Source of the DNA: Halorhodospira halophila
Lineage (GTDB): Bacteria; Pseudomonadota; Gammaproteobacteria; Nitrococcales; Halorhodospiraceae
Direction: 5' to 3'
Length of the DNA: 64,000 bases
Assembly (NCBI RefSeq): GCF_016653405.1
Contig: NZ_NHSN01000025.1
Span: forward strand, 310,001-374,000
Below the pieces are notes generated by a model. It saw nothing but the letters and a program-made list of their open reading frames with translations, was not told where the DNA came from and searched no databases. A program made the translations under genes and the position numbers. The stretch's first letter is position 1; each line of letters begins with the position of its first letter. Below, piece after piece: positions 22,028-30,169 of the stretch.

Positions 22028-22570
22028 TTAGAAGTGGACGCCGAAGCCGACACTCAGCGTGAAGCCGTGCATGTCACTGGCGTCGTCCGCTGCACCGTCG
22101 AAATCCTGAGCAAAATCGCTGTCCGGCACGGTGCGGTAGGCGAGCTTGGCGTTCAGGTTGGCGTGGTCGTTGGCCAGCAGCGCCGCGCGGCCGTAAATGT
22201 CCGCCACCAGGCTGTTGCCGCTGTCGGAGCGGCCATTGCCAACCATGAAGCCGACACTGCCCATGAAGTCGCCGGTCTCGAGCATGCCGTACTCGGCACT
22301 GATGCCCTGGATGTTGGCGCTATTGCCGTCAACGCCATCCAGGCGCTCGTGGTAGACGCCGGCGCGCAGCTCGTCGGTCACACTGGTGCCGAACTCGAAG
22401 GCGTTGGCGGAGAGATCGCTGTCCTCCACGTCCGAGTCGAGCGCGGTGTAGACCGGCGTATGGCTGTAGTTGAAGAAGAAGCCGTGCTCGGCCACCGCCG
22501 GGCTCGCTGCCAGGGCGCCGGCGGCGACCAGGGCACAGCCGCCGATAATGCGTGGGGAAGCTTTGCGCAT
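22028..22570 (-). CDS. Small secreted outer-membrane-type protein, paralogue 2
   Basis: Unrecognised 180-residue protein: signal peptide to about residue 27 (ending SPAVA), then FFFNYSHTPVYTALDSD and acidic, beta-rich sequence ending LSVGFGVHF. It is homologous to the gene at 21414-21941 across its whole length, so the pair arose by tandem duplication; the copies have diverged strongly outside the N-terminal motif. ATG 22570 follows AAGGAGG. A possible small ORF with its own ribosome site precedes it. Function unknown; predicted outer-membrane barrel. Confidence 0.75.
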   Translation of the reverse strand: MRKASPRIIGGCALVAAGALAASPAVAEHGFFFNYSHTPVYTALDSDVEDSDLSANAFEFGTSVTDELRAGVYHERLDGVDGNSANIQGISAEYGMLETGDFMGSVGFMVGNGRSDSGNSLVADIYGRAALLANDHANLNAKLAYRTVPDSDFAQDFDGAADDASDMHGFTLSVGFGVHF

Positions 22571-22584
22571 GTAGACCTCCTTGC

Positions 22585-22761
22585 TCAAAGGTGTTGTTGC
22601 CGGAAGGCGCCGCCGCCTGCCGGATCGGGCACAGCCCGGGCGGGCGGCGGCGCGGAATAGGGGTGCAGAGGCGCGCGGCCGCAGTGCGCTCGGATAGCCG
22701 CATGGCGGCCCGCCAGGGATCGGGTCAGACAGGAGGGATTCAAGGCCGGGATCGACGGCAT
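22585..22761 (-). CDS. Possible small ORF (58 codons) in the leader of the outer-membrane gene pair
   Basis: Within the 337-base gap between nadC and the paralogue gene, the minus strand has AAGGAG five bases before an ATG at 22761 and an open frame of 58 codons that stops at 22585, 14 bases before the next start. The predicted peptide begins MPSIPALNPSCLTRSLAG and is rich in Ala, Pro, Arg and His, a composition also common in chance GC-rich frames. No family is recognised. It may be a leader peptide, a small protein or a coincidence. Evidence is the ribosome site and the position only. Confidence 0.3.
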   Translation of the reverse strand: MPSIPALNPSCLTRSLAGRHAAIRAHCGRAPLHPYSAPPPARAVPDPAGGGAFRQQHL

Positions 22762-22863
22762 GGGATCTCCTTATCAAGGACGTCCCCGGGAACACGGGCG
22801 CGCCTCCTGCGCACCGCCGTTAATCGCAGGTTAGCAACGGGCCGGAATACGCTCAACGGACAG

Positions 22864-22890
22864 AAAACCGCACGCCGGGGCACCCCGGTG
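22864..22890 (-). terminator. Weak terminator-like element after nadC
   Basis: The palindrome CCGGGG-CA-CCCCGG at 22875-22888, with flanking pairs, is followed on the minus strand by TTTT (22867-22864). It lies 20-40 bases past the nadC stop. The stem has a very short loop and the T-run is short, so this is a tentative call. Confidence 0.3.
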
Positions 22891-22907
22891 ACGCCGCGGG
22901 CGCCCGC

Positions 22908-23756
22908 TCAGCCGGCCGCGTCGAGACGCAGCGAAAGATCCAGGGCGTGGACGTGCTTGGTCAGGGCACCGACGGAGATACGGTCCACGCCGGTGGCGGC
23001 CAGACCGCGCACGGCGTCCAGATCCACCCCGCCGGAGACCTCCAGGGCCACCCGCCCGGCGGCCTGCTCCACCGCCTGACGGATGCCGTCGGCATCGAAA
23101 TTATCGAGCATCACCACATCAGCGCCGGCGGCGATGGCCTCGTCGAGCTGCGCCAGGTCCTCGATCTCTACGGTGATCGGCGTCCCCGCGGCGCGCAGGC
23201 GCGCCACCTCAACGGCCGGGGTGAGCCCGCCGCAGGCGGCGATGTGGTTCTCCTTGATCAGGTAGGCGTCGAACAGCCCGAAGCGGTGATTGTCGGCCCC
23301 GCCGGCGCGCACGGCGTACTTCTGAGCGGCGCGCAGCCCGGGCACCGTCTTGCGGGTATCGAGCACCTGCACCCCGGTGCCGGCCAGGGCATCGGCGTAG
23401 CGCCGTGCCGTGGTGGCGGTCCCGGAGAGGAACTGCAGGAAGTTCAGCGCCGTGCGCTCGCCGGTGAGCACCGCCCGGCTCGGCCCCTGGATCCGGCAGA
23501 CCTCGGTGCCCGGCTCCAGCCAATCGCCGTCGCCGTGAAGCCAGCGCACCCCCACGGCCCGGTCGAGCTGCCGGAAGACCTCATCGAACCAGGCGCTGCC
23601 GCAGAGCACCGCCGCCTCGCGGGCGACGACGTGGCCTTCGGCCTGCCGGCTGGCCGGCACCAGGGCGGCGGTGAGATCACCGCCGCCGACGTCCTCGGCC
23701 AGGGCGCGGGCGACATCGTCACGGATGGTTTCGCGGGGAGGGAGCGGGATGGGCAT
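22908..23756 (-). CDS. nadC: Nicotinate-nucleotide pyrophosphorylase (carboxylating)
   Basis: Quinolinate phosphoribosyltransferase of de novo NAD synthesis: quinolinate plus PRPP gives nicotinate mononucleotide, CO2 and pyrophosphate. The 282-residue protein shows ALAEDVGGGDLTAAL at the start, ALNFLQFLSGTATTARRYAD, the LDTRKTVPGLRAAQKYAVRAGG substrate-binding region, RFGLFDAYLIKENH, and late VMLDNFDAD and LEVSGGVDLDAV. Length and motifs are complete. It follows rlmI by 51 bases on the same strand. Confidence 0.97.
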   Translation of the reverse strand: MPIPLPPRETIRDDVARALAEDVGGGDLTAALVPASRQAEGHVVAREAAVLCGSAWFDEVFRQLDRAVGVRWLHGDGDWLEPGTEVCRIQGPSRAVLTGERTALNFLQFLSGTATTARRYADALAGTGVQVLDTRKTVPGLRAAQKYAVRAGGADNHRFGLFDAYLIKENHIAACGGLTPAVEVARLRAAGTPITVEIEDLAQLDEAIAAGADVVMLDNFDADGIRQAVEQAAGRVALEVSGGVDLDAVRGLAATGVDRISVGALTKHVHALDLSLRLDAAG

Positions 23757-23807
23757 GCTTGATCAGGGTTCCGTGGGCACGATTCACAGGGTGCAGCGTA
23801 CCCGGGG

Positions 23808-25016
23808 TCAGGGCAAGCTGGTGGCGATCACGGCGCGCAGGAACAGCGCCTTGAGGTAGTCGGTCTCGGGGATGGCCGGGTGGATCGGGTGGTCGGCGGG
23901 GAGCCCGCCGCGCTCGAGGATGCGCACCGAGCGATCCAGGTGCCGCCCGGCGGCCAGCAGGATCCCCGACAGCCGCTCCTCGGGCAGATGGGCCGAGCAG
24001 GAGCAGCTGAGCAGTACGCCGTCGCGGCCGAGCAGACGCAGCGCGGCCTCGTTGACGCTGCGGTAGCCGCGCTCGCCGGCCTTGCGGTCGCGGCGGCGCT
24101 TGATGAACGCCGGCGGATCCACCACCGCCACGTCGTAGCGCTCCCCCTCCTGCCGGGCCACCGCCAGGTAGTCGTTCACCTCGCCCTCGACCACCGTCAC
24201 CCGGTCGGCGACGCCGTTGCGCTCGGCGTTGGCGGCGATCCGATCACAGGCCTCGGCGGAGCGCTCCACGGCCACTGCCTCGCGCGCCCCGGCCACAGCG
24301 GCGGCGATGGCGAAGCCGCCGGCGTAGGCATAGGCGTCCAACACCCGAGCGTCCTCGGCATAGGCCGCCAGGCGCTGGCGGTTGCCGCGCTGATCGTAGA
24401 ACCAGCCGGTCTTCTGCCCGCACACCGCCGGCACCTGGAAACGCAGGCCCGCCTCGCGGACCTCCAGCTCCTCCGGACCGGGCGCGCCGAGCCACTCCAC
24501 CCGCCGGTCGAGCCCCTCGCGCTCGCGCACGTTGTTATCCGCCCGCCAGAGCACATGCGTCGGGCCGACCACCTTCGCCAGGGCATCCAGGACCTCGGCC
24601 TGGAGCCGCTCGATGCCCGCGGTGTTGGGCTGAACCACGCAACAGTCGCCGAAGCGATCGACGACCAGCCCGGGCAGGCCGTCGGCCTCGCCGTGGACCA
24701 GCCGATACCACGGCTCGGCGAAGAGGCGCTGGCGCATGGACAGGGCCACCTGCAGGCGGTGGACCAGGGTGGAACGATCCAGCGACACCTTGGCGTCGCG
24801 GCTGACCAGCCGGGCGCAGATCAGCGAGTTGGGATTGACGTAGGCGCAGCCGAGGGCCTTGCCGCGGGCATCCTCCACCACCACCTGCTCCCCGGGGGCG
24901 AAGCCGCGCAGGGGGGTACGGTGGGTGTCTACCTCGTTGCTGAAGATCCACAGATGACCGGCGCGCAGGCGCCGCTCCTCGCCGGTCTTCAGGCGCAGTA
25001 CGGGTCGCTGCTCCAT
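23808..25016 (-). CDS. rlmI: 23S rRNA (cytosine-C5)-methyltransferase RlmI-type
   Basis: SAM-dependent methyltransferase of the RlmI/RlmK family, which modifies C1962 of 23S rRNA in E. coli. The 402-residue protein starts with a PUA domain (LKTGEERRLRAGHLWIFSNEV, about residues 6-80), then an EEHEHE-like beta region and a Rossmann methyltransferase domain with VLDAYAYAGGFAIAAAVAGA and the VVDPPAFIKRR motif. ATG 25016 has AGGAGG upstream and gives the usual N-terminus. It is divergent from the SH3 protein gene. Confidence 0.92.
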   Translation of the reverse strand: MEQRPVLRLKTGEERRLRAGHLWIFSNEVDTHRTPLRGFAPGEQVVVEDARGKALGCAYVNPNSLICARLVSRDAKVSLDRSTLVHRLQVALSMRQRLFAEPWYRLVHGEADGLPGLVVDRFGDCCVVQPNTAGIERLQAEVLDALAKVVGPTHVLWRADNNVREREGLDRRVEWLGAPGPEELEVREAGLRFQVPAVCGQKTGWFYDQRGNRQRLAAYAEDARVLDAYAYAGGFAIAAAVAGAREAVAVERSAEACDRIAANAERNGVADRVTVVEGEVNDYLAVARQEGERYDVAVVDPPAFIKRRRDRKAGERGYRSVNEAALRLLGRDGVLLSCSCSAHLPEERLSGILLAAGRHLDRSVRILERGGLPADHPIHPAIPETDYLKALFLRAVIATSLP

Positions 25017-25168
25017 AGGGCCTCCTGAAAGGAAGCCCGGTATTCTGCGGTGCTGTCGCGCGGCACGCAATCGCACCCGGTCCGGAGCGGCGCCGATGCC
25101 CATCACCATCCGGCGATTGCTTCTTGTTAAACTGACGCCATCGTATTGGCCAAGCTGGAGCGACATCC

Positions 25169-25876
25169 GTGCGCATCAAGTCCGCCCCCGTCGTCATCCT
25201 CTCCGCCGCCCTGGTCACCGCCCTGCCGGCGACCTCCGTCACGGCGCAGACCGCCTATGTCGGCGACGAGATCAGCATCTCCTTCCGCACCGGTGCCGGC
25301 TCGCAGTACGCCATCGAGCGCTTCCTGAGCACCGGCGCCCCCCTGGAGGTCCTCGACCCCCCCGAGGATGCCGAGGAGCGCTTCGGCGAGGCGGCCCTGG
25401 AGGACTGGATCTACGTCCGCGACAACCGCGGCGACGAGGGCTGGGTGCAGGAGCGCTTCCTGATGGCCGAGCCGCCGGCCAGGGTGCGCATCGGCCGGGT
25501 TGAGGAAGAGCGCGACGCCGCCCTGGAGCGGATCGCAGAGCTGGAGGACGAACTGACCGGGCAGGCGGAAGAGAAGGACGCCCTGAGCGAGGAGCTGGCC
25601 GAGGCCGAGGCGCGCATCGAGGAGCTGGAGGCCGACCTGGAGGCCGCCAGCGACGGCTACGAGCTGGTCGAGGCCAACGAACAGCTCCAGGAGCGGGTGG
25701 AGCGGCTGCTCGAGCGCAACGAGCAGCTGGAGGAGCAGAACTCCGCCCTCGCCGAGCGCAGCCGCCAGGAGTGGTTTTTGGCTGGCGCCGGCGTGCTGGT
25801 GGGCGGGCTGATCCTCGGACTGATCCTGCCGCATCTGCGCCCGCGCCGCCGGGACAGCTGGGGCGGCGGGCTGTAA
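25169..25876 (+). CDS. SH3 and coiled-coil membrane protein (TIGR04211/YgiM-type)
   Basis: Envelope protein of 235 residues: signal peptide (about 1-26), a bacterial SH3 domain (about 30-105, with VGDEISISFRTGAG and DEGWVQERFL), a long acidic coiled coil (about 108-200, EEERDAALERIAELEDELT...) and one C-terminal membrane helix (WFLAGAGVLVGGLILGLIL) with a basic tail. This is the YgiM/TIGR04211 architecture: a periplasmic SH3 domain tethered to the inner membrane. The role is not settled; binding to cell-wall peptides is suggested for SH3b domains generally. GTG 25169 has GGAG eight bases upstream. argE starts four bases after its stop. Confidence 0.85.
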   Translation: MRIKSAPVVILSAALVTALPATSVTAQTAYVGDEISISFRTGAGSQYAIERFLSTGAPLEVLDPPEDAEERFGEAALEDWIYVRDNRGDEGWVQERFLMAEPPARVRIGRVEEERDAALERIAELEDELTGQAEEKDALSEELAEAEARIEELEADLEAASDGYELVEANEQLQERVERLLERNEQLEEQNSALAERSRQEWFLAGAGVLVGGLILGLILPHLRPRRRDSWGGGL

Positions 25877-25880
25877 CGCC

Positions 25881-27050
25881 GTGACCGCGCCGCTGCCGGC
25901 CCTGCACGAGATGATCGCCGAGCTGGTCGCCGAGCCGTCGGTGAGCAGCGTCGAGGCGGAGCACGACCAGGGCAACCGTGGCATCACCGAGCGACTGGCC
26001 GGCTGGCTCGAGGATCTGGGCTTCGACTGCCGCATCGAGGCCCTGCCCGGCCGTCCGGAGAAGACCAACCTCACCGCCACCCTGGCCCCAGCGCGGGCAC
26101 CGGAGCGGGGCGGATTGGCCCTGTGCGGGCACACCGACACCGTCCCCTGCGATCCGCAGCGCTGGTCCGGCGACCCGTGGCGCCTGCGCGAGGTGGACGG
26201 CCGCCTCTACGGACTGGGCGTGACCGACATGAAGGCGTTCCTGGCCCTGGCCGTCGAGGCGGCCCGCGAGGTCAACCCGGCGCAGCTACAGGCGCCGCTG
26301 ACCCTGCTCTGCACGGCGGACGAGGAGAGCGGCATGGACGGCGTGCGCGCCCTGCTCGACGCCCACCCGGAGGGCCTGGGCCCACACCATGCAGTGGTCG
26401 GCGAGCCGACCCGCAACCACCCGGTGCACGTGCACAAGGGCATGATGATGGAGGCGCTCCACATCGAGGGGCGGGCCGGGCACTCCAGCGACCCGCGCCT
26501 GGGGCGCAACGCCCTGGACGCCATGACCCGGGTGCTCAACGCCCTGATCGCCTGGCGCGAGGAACTGGCCGCCACCCACCGGGACGAGCGCTTCGCCGTG
26601 GCCCACCCGACCCTCAACCTCGGGCACATCCGCGGCGGCGACAACCCCAACCGCATCTGCGGCGAGGCGGAGCTGCACATCGACCTGCGCCCCCTGCCCG
26701 GCATGGATCCGGCGGCACTGCAGCAGGAGCTCGACCGGCGCCTGGCCGAGGCCCTCGGCGACGACGCCGTACACCTAACCCGCCGCCCCCTGTTCCCGGC
26801 CCATCCGCCCATGGCCACGCCAGCGGACGCCGAGGTGGTGCGCTTCGCCGAGTCGGTCACCGGCCACCCGGCCGGTGCCGTGGCCTTCGCCACGGAGGCG
26901 CCCTACCTGACCCGGCTGGGTATGGACGTGGTGGTCCTCGGCCCCGGCGAGATCGAGCAGGCCCACCAGCCCGACGAGTCCATCGCCATCGAGCGTCTGG
27001 CGCCCACCGTGGCGCTTCTGCGCCGCTTCATCCACCGCTTCTGCCTGTAG
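25881..27050 (+). CDS. argE: Acetylornithine deacetylase
   Basis: Zinc peptidase of the M20 family that hydrolyses N2-acetylornithine to ornithine and acetate in the linear arginine pathway. The 389-residue protein shows the metal-binding GHTDTVP motif, GLGVTDMKAFLAL (metal Asp), the catalytic ADEESGMDG pair, VGEPTRNHPVHVHKGMM and the dimerisation-domain GRAGHSSDPRLGRNALD. The GTG start at 25881 is four bases after the SH3 gene. It is followed by argA, an arginine-pathway pair. ArgJ is also encoded in the window. Confidence 0.92.
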   Translation: MTAPLPALHEMIAELVAEPSVSSVEAEHDQGNRGITERLAGWLEDLGFDCRIEALPGRPEKTNLTATLAPARAPERGGLALCGHTDTVPCDPQRWSGDPWRLREVDGRLYGLGVTDMKAFLALAVEAAREVNPAQLQAPLTLLCTADEESGMDGVRALLDAHPEGLGPHHAVVGEPTRNHPVHVHKGMMMEALHIEGRAGHSSDPRLGRNALDAMTRVLNALIAWREELAATHRDERFAVAHPTLNLGHIRGGDNPNRICGEAELHIDLRPLPGMDPAALQQELDRRLAEALGDDAVHLTRRPLFPAHPPMATPADAEVVRFAESVTGHPAGAVAFATEAPYLTRLGMDVVVLGPGEIEQAHQPDESIAIERLAPTVALLRRFIHRFCL

Positions 27051-27064
27051 GCCGCGGAGCCCCA

Positions 27065-28399
27065 ATGCGTCTCGCCGACCTCGATCCGCAGCAGTTCGTG
27101 GAGTGGTTCCGCCACGCGGCGCCGTACATCAACGCCCACCGCGGGCGAACCTTCGTCGTCGCCTTCCCCGGCGCCGCCGTCGAGGGCCCGCGCATCGACG
27201 GCCTGATCCACGACCTGGCGGTGCTGGCCAGCCTGGGCGTGCGCCTGGTGCTGGTCCCCGGCGCCCGCCCCCAGGTGGAGGGGCGCCTGCGCCGCCGCGG
27301 CCTGGAACCGCGCTACGCCCAGGGCAGCACCGGCCTACGCATCACCGACGGCGACGCCCTGGAGTGCGTGCGCGATGCCATCGGCGAGGTACGCACCCGG
27401 CTCGAGGCGCGCCTTTCCACCGGCGTGGCCACCTCACCGATGGCCGGCCTGCGCCTACGCGTAGCCTCGGGCAACGTCATTACCGCCCGCCCGGTGGGGG
27501 TGCGCGACGGCATCGATCACCTCTACACCGGCGAGGTACGCCGGGTGGACGCCGACGCCCTGCGCCGGCGCCTGGACGACGGCGACGTGGCCCTGGTCTC
27601 GCCGCTGGGCTACTCGCCCACCGGCGAGGCGTTCAACCTCTCGGCCGAGTCCGTGGCCCGGGCCGTGGGCGAGGCGCTAGCGGCGGACAAACTCATCCAT
27701 CTGACCCGGCACGCCCCCCTGCGCGACGCCGACGGCGCCCCGGTGCGCGAACTGACCCCGCGCGAGGCGCGGGCCCGCCTGGACGCCGGCGGGCTCGCCG
27801 ACGACGCCCGGCGCCTGCTGCACAGCGCGCACCAGGCCTGCCTGGGCGGCGTCGGCCGGGTCCACCTGCTCGACCGCACCCAGGACGGCGCCCTGCTGCT
27901 GGAGCTCTTCACCCGGGACGGCGTGGGCACGCTGATCGCCCCGGAGCCGTTCGAGTCCCTGCGCACCGCCGGGCTCGACGACATCCCCGGCATCCTCGGC
28001 CTCATCCGCCCGCTGGAGGAGAGCGGCGCGCTGGTCTACCGCCCCCAGGAGCTGCTCGAAGAGCAGATCAGCGCCTTCACCGTGGCCGAGCGCGACGGCG
28101 CCGTAGTCGCCACGGGCGCCCTGCTGCCGTGGCCGGCCGAGGATGCCGGCGAGATCGCCTGCCTGGCCGTGGACCCGGACTACCGCGGCGCCGGGCGCGC
28201 CGACGCCCTGGTCCGCCGCCTGGAGCAGCAGGCCCGCGGCCACGGGCTGCACCGGCTGTTCGTGCTCACCACCCGGGCCGAGCACTGGTTCCGCGAACGC
28301 GGCTTCGAGCCCGCCGCCCCGGAGGCCCTACCGGCCACGCGGCGGGCGCTCTACGACCGGACCCGGGGCTCGAAGGTCCTGGTCCGGGACATTCCGTGA
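27065..28399 (+). CDS. argA: N-acetylglutamate synthase (kinase-like plus GNAT domains)
   Basis: First enzyme of arginine synthesis: acetyl-CoA plus glutamate gives N-acetylglutamate. The 444-residue protein has an amino-acid-kinase-like domain (about residues 20-285; FVVAFPGAAVEGPRI, VLVPGARPQVEGRL) that usually binds arginine for feedback control, and a C-terminal GNAT acetyltransferase domain (about 290-440; AEIACLAVDPDYRGAG-type acetyl-CoA loop, CLAVDPDYRGAGRADALV). ATG 27065 follows argE by 14 bases and gives the usual N-terminus (QQFVEWFRHAAPYINAHRG). The two-domain form is the classic gammaproteobacterial ArgA. Confidence 0.94.
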   Translation: MRLADLDPQQFVEWFRHAAPYINAHRGRTFVVAFPGAAVEGPRIDGLIHDLAVLASLGVRLVLVPGARPQVEGRLRRRGLEPRYAQGSTGLRITDGDALECVRDAIGEVRTRLEARLSTGVATSPMAGLRLRVASGNVITARPVGVRDGIDHLYTGEVRRVDADALRRRLDDGDVALVSPLGYSPTGEAFNLSAESVARAVGEALAADKLIHLTRHAPLRDADGAPVRELTPREARARLDAGGLADDARRLLHSAHQACLGGVGRVHLLDRTQDGALLLELFTRDGVGTLIAPEPFESLRTAGLDDIPGILGLIRPLEESGALVYRPQELLEEQISAFTVAERDGAVVATGALLPWPAEDAGEIACLAVDPDYRGAGRADALVRRLEQQARGHGLHRLFVLTTRAEHWFRERGFEPAAPEALPATRRALYDRTRGSKVLVRDIP

Positions 28400-28429
28400 T
28401 CCGCCAAACCTGAGGAGTGCTTCGGGCTG

Positions 28430-29224
28430 ATGCGCGCCTATCTCGATCTCGTCCGCCACGTCATGGAGCACGGCCACCGCAAGGCCGACCGGACCGGCAC
28501 CGGCACGCTGTCGATCTTCGGCCACCAGATGCGCTTCGACCTGCAGGCCGGCTTCCCGCTGGTGACCACCAAGCGCGTGTTCTGGCGCGGCGTGGCCGAG
28601 GAGCTGCTGTGGTTCATCCGCGGCAGCACCAACGCCCGCGAGCTGGAGGAGCGCGGGGTGCGGATCTGGTCGCCGTGGGCCGACCCGGACGGCGAGCTGG
28701 GACCGGTCTACGGCGCCCAGTGGCGCAGCTGGCGCGCGGCGGACGGCGGCGAGATCGATCAGCTCCGCCAGGTACTCGACCAGCTGCGCGAGCGCCCCGA
28801 CTCCCGCCGGCACCTGGTCAGCGCCTGGAACGTGGGCGAGCTTGAGCGCATGAACCTGCCGCCCTGCCACCTGCTCTTCCAGTTCTATGTGGCCGACGGG
28901 CGGCTCTCCTGCCAGCTCTATCAGCGCAGCGCCGACCTGTTCCTGGGCGTGCCGTTCAACATCGCCTCGTACAGCCTGCTCACCCACCTGGTGGCCCGCC
29001 ACGTGGGCCTGGACGTGGGCGAGTTCATCTGGACCGGCGGCGACTGCCACCTCTACCTCAACCACCTGGAACAGGCTCGCGAGCAGCTCGGCCGCGAGCC
29101 GCGGCCACTGCCCACCCTGCACATCGACCCGGCGGTCACCGACCTCTTTGCGGTGCGCTTCGAGCACCTGCAGCTGACGGGCTACGACCCCCACCCCAAG
29201 CTGACCGCCCCGGTGGCGGTGTGA
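28430..29224 (+). CDS. thyA: Thymidylate synthase ThyA
   Basis: Folate-dependent thymidylate synthase: dUMP plus methylene-tetrahydrofolate gives dTMP and dihydrofolate. At 264 residues it is the same length as E. coli ThyA. Signatures: [19 protein letters not shown] at the start, [23 protein letters not shown], the catalytic cysteine in [12 protein letters not shown], and the dUMP-binding [25 protein letters not shown] lies upstream of the ATG. It would normally pair with folA, which recycles dihydrofolate; here a two-gene MNT/HEPN module sits between them. Confidence 0.97.
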   Translation: MRAYLDLVRHVMEHGHRKADRTGTGTLSIFGHQMRFDLQAGFPLVTTKRVFWRGVAEELLWFIRGSTNARELEERGVRIWSPWADPDGELGPVYGAQWRSWRAADGGEIDQLRQVLDQLRERPDSRRHLVSAWNVGELERMNLPPCHLLFQFYVADGRLSCQLYQRSADLFLGVPFNIASYSLLTHLVARHVGLDVGEFIWTGGDCHLYLNHLEQAREQLGREPRPLPTLHIDPAVTDLFAVRFEHLQLTGYDPHPKLTAPVAV

Positions 29225-29312
29225 ATCTGCAGCCAATAACTCCGATATGCCATCATGAGGCGTGATATGACGCAGTTTTAAGCGCGACCCACGGCGACCT
29301 CAGGATGCCAGC
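29225..29312. promoter_or_regulatory. AT-richer gap before the MNT/HEPN pair with GATATG direct repeats
   Basis: This 88-base gap is visibly less GC-rich than its surroundings. The hexamer GATATG occurs at 29244-29249 and 29264-29269, 20 bases apart. It probably holds the promoter and possibly an autoregulatory operator of the toxin-antitoxin-like pair, but no consensus -10/-35 pair could be assigned with confidence. Confidence 0.3.
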
Positions 29313-29678
29313 ATGGCCGAGACACCCGCGAAGCCGCAGCACACTTCCAACTACCGGCGACTGCGCACTCAGCGAGCGCAGGCTGCGCGGGATCGCGTAC
29401 TCCCTCTTGCTCATGAGGCATTGGGACGCCTTCAGAAGCTTGGAGTGGAAGCCCGCGTGACGGGATCGCTGGCACGGGGCACATTCCACGAGCGCTCGGA
29501 TGTCGACTTCCTGATCATCCGATTGCCCGACGAGGAGCTGCGGTATCGGCTGGAGCGCGTCATCGAGGAGACGATGGCCGGCATCCCGTTTGATGTCGTC
29601 TATCTCGATGAGGTCAGTCATCCCGAACTCCGCCGACGATTCCTTGAGGCCGCCCGTGACCGAAGCAATCTGGCGTGA
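29313..29678 (+). CDS. mntA: MNT-type nucleotidyltransferase (MntA-like antitoxin)
   Basis: Minimal nucleotidyltransferase of 121 residues. It has the polymerase-beta motif GSx10DxD (Gly51-Ser52, Asp63, Asp65; GSLARGTFHERSDVDFL) and a third acidic residue at Asp94 in IPFDVVYLDE. In characterised HEPN/MNT systems MntA is the antitoxin and adds AMP to a tyrosine of the HEPN toxin. AGGA lies about seven bases before the ATG. The next gene starts within its end (GTG 29656), so the two are coupled. GC content and codon choice look lower and less biased than the neighbours, consistent with acquisition by transfer. Confidence 0.82.
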   Translation: MAETPAKPQHTSNYRRLRTQRAQAARDRVLPLAHEALGRLQKLGVEARVTGSLARGTFHERSDVDFLIIRLPDEELRYRLERVIEETMAGIPFDVVYLDEVSHPELRRRFLEAARDRSNLA

Positions 29679-30144
29679 TATCGAGATTGAACTTGAACGT
29701 CTCGAGCGCGAGGAAGGGTTCACGCAACGCTTGCTCCAGGAAATGCCCGAAGACCCGCCGTCGGACTCTTATGTTGAATGGCGGGATAAGAAGGCGCTCT
29801 CCGATGCCGTTGAGTCCCTCTACACCGGGATGGAACGAGTCCTGAACATCGTTGCCGAGCACTGCGATGGAGAAGCGCCCGCCGGCCGCGACTGGCACCG
29901 GCGCCTGATTGACCGCCTTGCCCACGAAGGCGCCGACAGCCAACGGCCGCCATTGCTCTCATCGGAGACCGCCGAGCGGCTCCACGATCTACGCGGTTTC
30001 AGACATCGCTCCCGCCAGGGCTACGGCGCTGAACTCGACTGGCGGAAAACGCGCCGGGCCGGAGGCGACGCACTCGACGCACTAACCGCCTTCCGCAACG
30101 ACCTGCACGTGTTCGGGCGAGCACTCGGCCTGCACGACCATTAA
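29656..30144 (+). CDS. HEPN-domain protein (HepT-like toxin) with a substituted active-site motif
   Basis: All-helical 162-residue protein of the HEPN type, partner of the MNT gene. The family block is visible near residues 112-128 (LRGFRHRSRQGYGAELDW), matching the usual LRxFRHxxRHxY pattern, but the RX4HXY ribonuclease motif reads Arg116-x4-Gln121-Gly-Tyr123: the catalytic His codon is CAG (Gln). The tyrosine that MntA modifies in studied systems is kept. GTG 29656 has GAGG seven bases upstream and overlaps mntA by 23 bases. The protein may be an attenuated or inactive toxin, or use another residue; this is inference. Confidence 0.72.
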   Translation: MTEAIWRDIEIELERLEREEGFTQRLLQEMPEDPPSDSYVEWRDKKALSDAVESLYTGMERVLNIVAEHCDGEAPAGRDWHRRLIDRLAHEGADSQRPPLLSSETAERLHDLRGFRHRSRQGYGAELDWRKTRRAGGDALDALTAFRNDLHVFGRALGLHDH

Positions 30145-30169
30145 CCCTCTTCCACCGGGGAACGGATTC

